Source: Lyophyllum atratum (Eukaryota; Basidiomycota; Agaricomycetes; Agaricales; Lyophyllaceae). From it: DNA of 64,000 nt. Both the position numbers and the translations under genes were made by a program. A model generated the notes under the pieces. That model was not told the origin of the DNA and ran no database searches. It saw nothing but the letters and a program-made list of their open reading frames with translations. Positions 56,007 through 64,000 of this stretch are shown here, in pieces (within the stretch, counting starts at the first letter, position 1; every line of letters begins with the position of its first letter). The stretch spans positions 992,001 through 1,056,000 of the forward strand of contig JACGCN010000010.1 of NCBI GenBank assembly GCA_014905825.1. The letters are read 5' to 3'.

Positions 56007-59000
56007 CCCTCAGGAATCAAGCGTAGTGTAAGGCGGGAACAGGGGCTGCGCCATATCACTTGCACTGCCCCGTCTTAACTACCCCGGACGACCCGTACCC
56101 CCGACTTTTTGAAATCTGCGGGTAAGCGGGTGATGGGTGTCACGTTACAAGTCGGCGTTCATGGGCCCGGTATCAGGCGACCTACGTATACTGTTTTTGC
56201 TGGGGACCCGAGGTGGTGACTGGAGACAAGTAGGTCCTTCGAACCGATGCCATTATCGAGGCTTGTGAGTTCTCGATGCCGGAGTGAGTCAGTGCTGAAT
56301 GCTTGGCGAGAAGGGGTTGCTTGGTTTGTACTCAGGCTTGTGTTCCAAACAAACACCCTCTTCTCAGTCACGGTCTCGGTTTTCGTCCCACCTTCGTCTT
56401 TTTCCTTGCAGCCTTGTTGCAGCCCCTTGCTCTACCTGTGCACTAGCTTCGGTCTACAAGGATACAGCCTTCGTAATACATTTAGCCCTCGTCTGCTTCG
56501 TATTGCGCGTACCCGAATGACTACTGGTGAAGGATTGCGACAGGATATTCCTTTCATCGAAGATGCTGAACAGCCTCTCAAGACCTCTTTCGCTAGTTCT
56601 GGTCACTATGATGTTCATTATGCTGAGATATCTTGAGGAGATCTGCGTCGAAGCAGCCAGATTATTTTTTTCATGGTGCGTTCATTTGTTTGTGTGCAGT
56701 TTCGATGACCTTGATACAAGCTATTGTACAGGTCCGCGGATGCAACACCGATTATCCTCTCCAGAAGTATCAGGATATTTTTCGGATGAGGATAAGCCCA
56801 GGCTTCCACGATCTCCTAGGACTCTTGCCCAAGAAAACGCGCATGTTTTTTTGTCTCTGCGTTTTCATCGTGGGAACACCAACCCGTCGTCCCAACAAAA
56901 AGCAAAACCCTGCTTATGCCCACCACCGTCACTCTGCATCTTAATAAGCAGGACCTGCAGTCAGTCGACTGGAAATAGACTAGGGCTGTAAATGTGTGAT
57001 GACAGCGAGTACGGCACGATTCAGGGACCGCCAACCTGAGTCGCCCCGAAAGCCTAATCCGCGAGCCTGGGTTCAAGTCTAGTGGACGCAGCATGACGCC
57101 TCGACAAGCTGGTGGACTCCTTACTTGCGGGTGGTTGATTACGATTCGCTCTGATCGGTTAGCGGTTTCCATGAAGGTCGCCACGGTCTGCACTGTCTTT
57201 TTGTTTTGTTTTTGTTGTTCTTCCAAGTTCGATGCGATAGCGGGGTGCCATCAACAGGTTGGCGGACTGCGATATGCTGGATGTTGGGTATAAAATACTC
57301 TATCGAAGGTGGTATACCGTTAATATGACGATTTCGACTTATCACAGGGATGTCCGAGGCAAGAATCTACGCGATTTCGTATAAACGCACTATTGAAACG
57401 ACCGACGAGGGAGTCACTTGAAAAGACTTTGCGCGGCGACGATGCTCGTTCATTACTCAAGTGCGAAGAATTCCTCCGCGGACGGACGAAGATTGAATAC
57501 AGACGTCTATCACTTACTTCGCTTCCATGGGCTGTATCGATACGTTCATTGAACTGCCGAGACAGATCATACGTGCATGTCATATCCAGCCAGTTAAATT
57601 TGGCCTATGTATACTTGGCCTGTCAAGATTACTTGGGACTCGTGGCGTCCTTGCCTCTATCTAGCACCTGGAAGGACTGAACTTCCATCCTTGGTTGGAG
57701 TCTGTGCTGGGCGAAAGCATTTCTGAAGCATTTACCTGGACCTGCCAACACGTACAAAGATAGCAAAGGCAACTCGAAGCGCTAGTACATGTCCCTGTCT
57801 CTCGAGCGTTACATTTGGCGGCGGAGTGATACTCACCTACGGATGGTCGGTGGAAGCCCGTTGAAAGGTTGTATTAGGAGTAACACTAATATAATCTGGT
57901 GTTGCGTTGGAAGGACTTGAGGTATCTGCACTCTACTACGTACCAACTCTTTTAGAGGAGACTCATGGGAATTTTATGAACGTTCAAAGAGAATGCCACC
58001 TTCCTGGTCGGCCATGCATACGTATGTACCCGCACATTTCGGTCAGTCTTGGTGGTAACCAACGTGTGGACTAGCCGACACAGCGGCACAAAGTATAACC
58101 AAGTCGGCATGCCGCGCTGGGAACAACCATCACGAAATGGCACATGCACCCAACGTGCACCCTGCATGCGCCTCCTTCATCCTTTCAAGATCGCCCTGTG
58201 GCGAATCTATCTAGTATGTCACCTGCAATCAATACACTCCGAACAGCAGCCGCCTTCAATGAGTTGCCATAGTCTCGTGCCTCGCTGTTGCAAATTTGGG
58301 TAGTGACTCATGAGAATTCAACTGTCGCCGGAACCTCTGGCTAACATTCTGTTCGAGCACCACTGCTGTCATGATCGCTATGCACCGTAACAGTTGAGTC
58401 GGAGACAACGAGTGCCATTTCTTGTGCATTTTTTATAACCCCACCCACGGCACCGAAACGTCATACATATCATCAAGCGAAGTCCTCCAGGGTCCTACGC
58501 GCTACCAATTCTCCGAATCAACGGCGTTTCTTTGAGAAGAACTACGCATATCAGCTGTGCATTCTTCACTTTGAACGCTCACAAGGCGAGAAGACCTGCA
58601 AGTTGGCTTCCTACCCTGATAATTCATGTGGATCACCATACAACCTTCTGGTCACCTTCTACGTATACGGAACCTCTCAACTATGTGGGGCAAGACCTTG
58701 CCTCCGCTAGCCCCAGCTTGTCTCTCTCAAGCCGATTCTACGATGCACGAGTACAGGCTATTTTTGGCGCGAGTCCTGACATAAGCCGATGCATACAGGC
58801 TCTATGCACAATGCGTATGTTTTACTGTCGACTAGCAGCGACTCATAACCTCTTCAATCCTATAACGAATCTCTGCCCCTCCTTAAAAACAGAGCATGCA
58901 AGCCGCATGACGTTACCACATGTGCGCTGTGATATTAATCGTCAAATCTGGCTATTTCCAATCACCTCGACCATACGATCCATATGAACGATTCTACGCA

Positions 59001-59246
59001 CATGCGTCTTCATTTGTCGCATCAAAATAATGTGTCAAACAGCCTCGCTGGTCCTTCTTTCGGTGAGAAGAGAAGAAGATAACGAAGAATAGCCTTGTCA
59101 AACTGCCGGTTGACATGATACCAAACTCCTTTGTTTTTGCATTCTGTCTTGTATGCTGTCAAGCAATGGTCATCTGAGGTAGAGGTACCCATATGGTCCC
59201 GCGGATCTCAATCACCGCTTCCGCCCCTGGGATCGTAGCCTGGAGT
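56007..59246. other. Gene-poor region
   Basis: About 3.2 kb. Short frames such as 56513-56636, 56527-56991 and 58532-58987 have no recognisable family or clear introns. Includes the promoter of the DUF2855 gene at the left. A GGGTTCAAGTC word at about 57069 resembles a tRNA B box but is not part of a foldable tRNA. Confidence 0.45.
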
Positions 59247-59253
59247 ATAAAAC
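59247..59253 (+). promoter_or_regulatory. TATA box of GH25 gene
   Basis: TATAAAA within GGAGTATAAAACG, 53 bases upstream of the ATG at 59300. Confidence 0.65.
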
Positions 59254-59299
59254 GCGTCGCGCAATACGGTTGACCCTCAGACTTCCTTGGTTCCCAAAG

Positions 59300-60305
59300 A
59301 TGAAGTTGCTATCAGTTATCACTCTTGCTCTCGTGGCCGTTGCGAACGCTGCTCCCCAGGGCATCGACGTCTCTGGCTACCAGCCCAACATGAACTGGGC
59401 GACTGTCAAGGCCAACGGCATCGAATTCGCGTTCATCAAGGCGACTGAAGGAACAGGTAGCATCTATATTGACTCCTCGACGATCGTATGCTGAAATCGC
59501 ACCAGGATACACAAACCCCGAGTTCTCGAACCAGTACACCGGTGCAACGAACAACGGCATCATCCGCGGTGGATATCACTTCGCCCGCCCGGATGTATCC
59601 TCCGGTGCAACCCAAGCCAACTATTTCCTGGCTCACGGAGGTGGCTGGTCTAACGACGGTAAAGCTTCATACTGGCTCCAACCCTTCTGATACGTCGCTC
59701 ATTTTTTTTTTGGACTTCAGGCAGAACTCTTCCTGGAGCTCTTGATATCGAATGTGGGTGCATTTCGCATTGCTAGTCTTGTATTCGGCTGATATATCGA
59801 CACACAGACAACCCTTATGGCGCGACTTGCTTTGGTCTGAGCCAGTCTGCCATGGTCGCGTGGATTCGCGACTTCTCAAACACCTACCACTCCAAAACTA
59901 CCCGTTACCCAGGTTCGTGGGTCTGTCATCGCTCTCTTGAATCGGGCGACTGAGCTCCGTACTAGTTATCTACACCACCACCGATTGGTGGACAACCTGC
60001 ACAGGTAACAACAGCGGGTTCGGCACCACCAACCCCCTGTGGATTGCTCGATATGCTTCTTCTGTCGGCACTCTCCCTGCTGGCTGGCCGTGAGTACTAT
60101 CGAACAAAATAGATTGGACGACTTGGAGTTGACCATCACTCGTCAATAGCTACCATACATTCTGGCAGTACGCTGATCATGGCGCCAACCCTGGCGACGC
60201 GGATAACTTCAATGGTGACAGCGCTGGACTCAAGCGGTACGCAATTTTTGACTTCGCTAGATGGGATATTCATTCATATCATGGTACAGCATGGCCACTG
60301 GCTAA
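59300..60305 (+). CDS. Secreted GH25 lysozyme (Chalaropsis-type muramidase)
   Basis: Seven exons join in phase: 59300-59456, 59506-59658, 59721-59753, 59808-59912, 59966-60089, 60150-60236 and 60290-60305, for 224 residues. Signal peptide [17 protein letters not shown] with a likely mature start at [13 protein letters not shown]25 motifs are [28 protein letters not shown] and the catalytic GALDIEY (D-x-E). Also present are [15 protein letters not shown] and the end TFWQYADHG...GLKRMATG. The enzyme cleaves beta-1,4 linkages of bacterial peptidoglycan. One internal intron begins GTTCGT and another GTGGGT, less usual donors. The last exon encodes only five residues and the stop. Confidence 0.93.
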
Positions 60306-60694
60306 ATCAGCCTGCGAGAGCAGCGGTTCACGTCGTCTGTGGGATTATGTTGTTGTCAATTCAAAACAAGTAGTTCTACCTGAGAAGGGACCAGTATTTT
60401 GGATGTCTTATCTACGAAATGTTATCATATCCGCATTACGGTGATGAGTCTGAACTTCAGGAACTTTTGAGAACGATTCCGGGAATTTTAGATAATTTTG
60501 GCGACGTCACTGCGCAGTGCGCAAGCTCGGCTCCGGAAAAACACTGCCCCTTTACTCTAATCTTCACCACCCCGTATGACCCTCAATCAACGTCATCTCT
60601 TATATCGACATCTCCAGTATTCCATCCGCAAGTCGTCTAATACAGCGAACGACGCTATCACTATCACCGCGGCCCAACTCACTGAAATTTCACA
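60306..60694. other. Intergenic, promoter of YVH1
   Basis: About 390 bases without a gene. Confidence 0.4.
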
Positions 60695-62633
60695 ATGTCC
60701 ATGGACGAGGTGACCCCAGGGCTATGGCTTGGAGACCTCGCAAGTGCTCTCGATGTGGAGAAACTTAAAGCCCATGGAATCTACAGTATTCTATCGGCCA
60801 TGCGCGGCAGGTTGACAATTAAGGAGGTGCGTTCTTGTGCTTCGTCCGTCAGGTTCGGGGGTCCTTAACAGATCGCTAAAACTCGGTCTTCATAGACCTT
60901 CATTAAACACCAAGTCCTCGTTGACGACACGGAGGATGAGGATATACTCCGTCATCTACTCCCTTCCATACACTTCATCCAAGCAGAACTAGACAAAGGG
61001 CGGGGGGTCCTGGTTCATTGTCAAGCTGGCATTAGTGCGTCTCATAAATTCATTATCTCGGTGAATATGTCTGACGTGAACGAGCAGGTCGAAGTTCTAC
61101 TATAGTTGCTGCATACCTTATGTACAGCAAAAAGCTTGATACAGAAGCTGCGCTCGAGATGATCAGGAATGTCCGACCTCATATCGAGTGCGTTATAAAC
61201 TTACTCTCTCCTTCACAGCTGAACTGTTCTTTCAGGCCAAACCAAAACTTTTTCCGCCAGTTGGAAATATTTTACCAGGCGCAGTTCAAGATAACTCGGC
61301 GGGACAAAACGACACGAATGTATTATATGGAACGAACTCTGGACGAGGTCATGAGTAAGTGCTTAATGCCTCTGGTCTGCCCTAAACACTCATATCTGTC
61401 ATCTTATCGCAGATGGCGATGGTTCCCTACCGGAGACGGATATGTTCGCGAAATACCCTCAAACACCCTCAGATTCGACCCCTAATACCCCGGGATATCC
61501 GCGCAGGCGTATACGATGTAAAATGTGCAGGTTAGTACCACCTATAGTCTCCCTACGGATAGTTTTTACGCCATCCTAGGCGTGAGTTGGCTACAAGAGA
61601 GCATATGCTCGATCACGGTCAACTAGGCCCTGCCACGCCCGCTGTGAGAACGCCTGCGGCTTCAAGGCGACCGTCAACTCGTTCTTCGATGAACCAAGCA
61701 CGCCCGAGTATCGGATCAATTACCGCGACCCCCGAAGCGCGCCCTCGTCGCCCCTCCTTCTTGGGACTCGGCGAAACTCTGGCCATGTCAACAATCGCGG
61801 CTGAGTCGAACGGATCCGAAGATATCGTCGGTGGTCGTTCTCCCGTCCGTCGCCGGTCTTCAGGTGAAAAACCTACCTTGCGAGATCTACCTGAGATTCC
61901 ACGTGCCGAAGACCTATTCGCATCTACATCGGCGCTGGAGAGCGACGACGATGAAGGTTTCCCAACTCCAGAGATGAACCTCTCACCTGGCCTCATTGAG
62001 AGTCCTTCGGGGATGACCGACGAGACTGCTAAACTCATTGGCCGGCGAATGTCAGACGCTATGCTCTCGCCAACAAAAGAGACACTACTGGAACCCCCTG
62101 CGGATTCCCGGCATGCTTTGAACGAGACCGAAACCTCATCGTCATCGGTAGATCAGTTGACGACTTTCATTAGTCCGTCTGATCTGGCGGCAGAGCTTTC
62201 CTCGAACATGAAGTTGGCCGCATTGCGGTCTCCGCTTGGAACTCCACTTGGGGCGGGCGTGAATGCTATCCAACCTTCATCAAAGTCGCTCACGCCTATC
62301 AGCGCTCCGATCATCGTGAACCCCAAATGTTCTGGCTACTTCGTCGAACCAGTAAGTAAATCTTCAGACCTTTATGAACGTCAACTGGACATTCTGCGAT
62401 AGATGAAATGGATGGAGCCTTTTCTATCAAACGGTCAACTTGCTGGGAAGATCATCTGTCCGAACGTGAAGTGTGGCGCGAAGCTGGGGAATTATGACTG
62501 GGCGGGGGCGTGTTGTGGATGCAAACAATGGGTGACGCCAGTGAGTACATGGGTTATACTTCTTTAGCTCTCACTGATAGATATCCAGGGATTCTGCATC
62601 AATCGATCGAAAGTGGATGAGATAGTGAAGTAA
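60695..62633 (+). CDS. YVH1: YVH1-like dual-specificity phosphatase / ribosome assembly factor
   Basis: Multi-exon gene from MSMDEVTPGLWLGDL to a TAA at 62631. The phosphatase signature HCQAGISRSST is interrupted in its P-loop by an intron (after ISRS's first base, about 61032). Zinc-binding parts follow: CKMCRRELATREHMLDH at about 61520-61615 and, after a long insert, CPNVKCGAKLGNYDWAGACC with CKQWVTPGFCINRSKVDE at the end. YVH1 proteins release Mrt4 from pre-60S ribosomes through this zinc region; phosphatase activity is secondary. The insert of about 250 Ser/Pro-rich residues between the two zinc halves is predicted to be disordered. Introns near 60826-60897, 61032-61087, 61192-61234, 61355-61411, 61530-61580, 62353-62402 and 62540-62588. 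Confidence 0.9.
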
Positions 62634-63185
62634 TGCCTCTTGCGTTTACCCTTCTTTTTGATGGACTGCTATTCCTCCTACGTATCATTGCATCTATGGA
62701 CTTCGGGTCGATACACGATACACACACGGAAGACCCTTCATACTCATGGACCAGGATCTTGTTCAACTAACTTCAGAAGGAGAGTAACACATGTTCTACC
62801 TATTCGTCATTGTAAAGGCTATAGGTTAAATCCCCAATTTACAACACCTTGTACTAGTGGGTGTCCCTCTTATCCGATACTCCAAAAGTAACGCAACCTT
62901 CTAAGGCTATTTTTATAAAGTTACCCTATTCAAATATTCATGACTCCTAGCTCGAGTGCTTACCCAAGTCAATAAAGGAGGTTACTTCTGCTTCCTCCTT
63001 GACTCCTTCCTGTACATCCACGCTGATGTATTCGACGTTGTTGTCATACTTGTGCTGCAAGCCTTGTTCTAATTTCCACGGTTCACACTGATTTCGATGA
63101 ACATAAATCGGCAAGTCCTTCCCGAACGCCGTGATGTCAAGGACCAGGTCTTCGATTCTCATAATAACATACCGACCATACCACC
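62634..63185. other. Intergenic
   Basis: About 550 bases. A 71-codon minus-strand frame (62947-63162) begins 23 bases from the next gene's ATG and has no family resemblance. Otherwise nothing seen. Confidence 0.4.
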
Positions 63186-64000
63186 ATGTCTTCCAACGCC
63201 TGGCCTGGCCTTCCCTCCCAGATTCATTCCAGGTCCCTGATAATCAACGATCTCGAAGTCCACATCCTCGAAGCCCGACCCGAGGCACCACCAGGAGACC
63301 GCCCCGCACCACTGCTCATCCTCCTGCACGGCTTCCCCGAACTCGCCTACTCATGGCGCAAAGTCATGCTCCCCCTCTCCCATGCCGGCTACCACGTCGT
63401 CGCGCCCGACCAACGCGGATACGGGCGCACTAAACGGCGGGGAACCCACAGCACGCACGATAAATACACCTTCGACGACGACCTCGCGCCCTTCCGCATG
63501 CTGAACCTCGCGGCCGACATCGTCTCGCTCGTATACGCACTCGGCTACAAAACAGCCGCCGCTGTCGTCGGGCACGACTTCGGCTCGGCCGTCGCGGGGC
63601 ACTGTGCGCTCATCCGACCTGACGTATTCGAATCGGTCGTCCTGATGAGCGCTGCGTACACCGGCGCGCCTGCTTTACTCCTCGACCAGACGCCGCCGGC
63701 CAAATTCCCTACGCAGTTGCTCAGCGAGGGCCTAGCCGCTCTCACCCCGGCCCGCATGCATTACACCCACTACTATTCCACTAGGGAGGCCGATGCTGAT
63801 ATGATGGGGGCTCCGCAGGGTCTGCACCAGTTCCTCCGGGCGTACTACCACGTCAAAAGCGCAGATTGGAGGGCCAATGCGCCGTATCGTCTCCCATCGC
63901 TCTCTGCGTCCTCTTTAGCGCTCCTCCCACTGTACTACGTCATGAACTTCGGAGAGACGATGCCCGAGACCGTCCTCCGCGATGCGCCTTCCACGTTCGA
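63186..64000 (+). CDS. Epoxide-hydrolase-like alpha/beta hydrolase, 5' part
   Basis: Open without introns from MSSNAWPGLPSQ (63186) to the window end, 271 codons, so the C-terminus with the catalytic His is outside. The oxyanion motif LLHGFPELAYSWR and the nucleophile elbow VVGHDFGSAV (Asp nucleophile) are those of soluble epoxide hydrolases and haloalkane dehalogenase relatives. VVAPDQRGYGRT also fits. Cap-domain Tyr residues (MHYTHYYSTRE) are consistent with epoxide hydrolases, in which two Tyr activate the epoxide. No signal peptide. Probable role: hydration of epoxides from xenobiotics or lipids; the substrate cannot be told. Confidence 0.9.
   Translation, partial: MSSNAWPGLPSQIHSRSLIINDLEVHILEARPEAPPGDRPAPLLILLHGFPELAYSWRKVMLPLSHAGYHVVAPDQRGYGRTKRRGTHSTHDKYTFDDDLAPFRMLNLAADIVSLVYALGYKTAAAVVGHDFGSAVAGHCALIRPDVFESVVLMSAAYTGAPALLLDQTPPAKFPTQLLSEGLAALTPARMHYTHYYSTREADADMMGAPQGLHQFLRAYYHVKSADWRANAPYRLPSLSASSLALLPLYYVMNFGETMPETVLRDAPSTF

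Noticed and set aside
56513..56991. Overlapping plus-strand frames with protein-like patches (such as LSSPEVSGYFSDEDKPRLPR)
   Set aside because: No phase-consistent introns and no recognised domain; possibly coding but unsupported.
57020..57095. GGGTTCAAGTC word suggesting a tRNA gene
   Set aside because: The upstream sequence does not form D or anticodon stems and the 5' and 3' ends do not pair.
62947..63162. 71-codon minus-strand frame beside the epoxide hydrolase start
   Set aside because: No family resemblance, and only 23 bases separate it from the divergent ATG; too little evidence for a gene.

Overview
The window is nuclear DNA of a filamentous basidiomycete, most likely an Agaricomycete. 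Genes are broken by many short (46-75 nt) GT-AG introns. The content is fungal: a class I hydrophobin, a fungal-type M35 metalloprotease, a Num1/Mcp5 cortical anchor, Sec24, YVH1, a DUF2855 protein and a GH25 muramidase, together with copia and hAT transposons of the kind common in Agaricomycetes. Coding models were assembled by joining open frames at GT-AG boundaries whose phases match.  Layout. 1-6.0 kb is mobile DNA: the 3' part of a transposon-associated ORF, then a minus-strand gene fusing a Ulp1-type SUMO protease to a BED/hAT transposase between GTTATTTAC-type inverted terminal motifs. 6.4-8.2 kb is an acidic Ser/Pro/His-rich protein of unknown function. 8.2-13.7 kb is gene-poor, with a 255-bp tandem duplication. 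13.7-20.8 kb is a complete Ty1/copia element with two 298-bp LTRs that look identical and a 5-bp target duplication. Its gag-pol is split by a nested 1.8-kb non-autonomous hAT-like element with an 8-bp target duplication. 21.4-25.0 kb is a metzincin protease followed by a long array of about 45-residue repeats, interrupted by a MITE carrying telomere-like repeats and a perfect hairpin. 25.9-31.1 kb has a small membrane-type protein, a coiled-coil protein and a secreted M35 metalloendopeptidase. 32.3-42.1 kb has a Num1/Mcp5-like dynein anchor, a Sec24 C/D-type COPII subunit and a conserved hypothetical. 42.3-47.8 kb has a nucleotidyltransferase-fold protein with a predicted signal peptide. Upstream of it lies a broken paralogue whose two halves are separated by 2.84 kb of repeat-rich DNA. 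48.6-56.0 kb has a class I cyclic-nucleotide phosphodiesterase, a hydrophobin and a DUF2855 protein. 59.3-64.0 kb has a GH25 lysozyme, YVH1 and the start of an epoxide-hydrolase-like alpha/beta hydrolase cut by the window end.  The cellular genes do not form one pathway. Three encode predicted secreted proteins with clear precedents (M35 protease, hydrophobin, GH25 lysozyme) and one encodes an unusual secreted protein (the nucleotidyltransferase fold). Most of the novelty lies in the repeat-tailed metzincin, the secreted nucleotidyltransferase-fold protein and the nested transposons. No rRNA, convincing tRNA or CRISPR array was seen.
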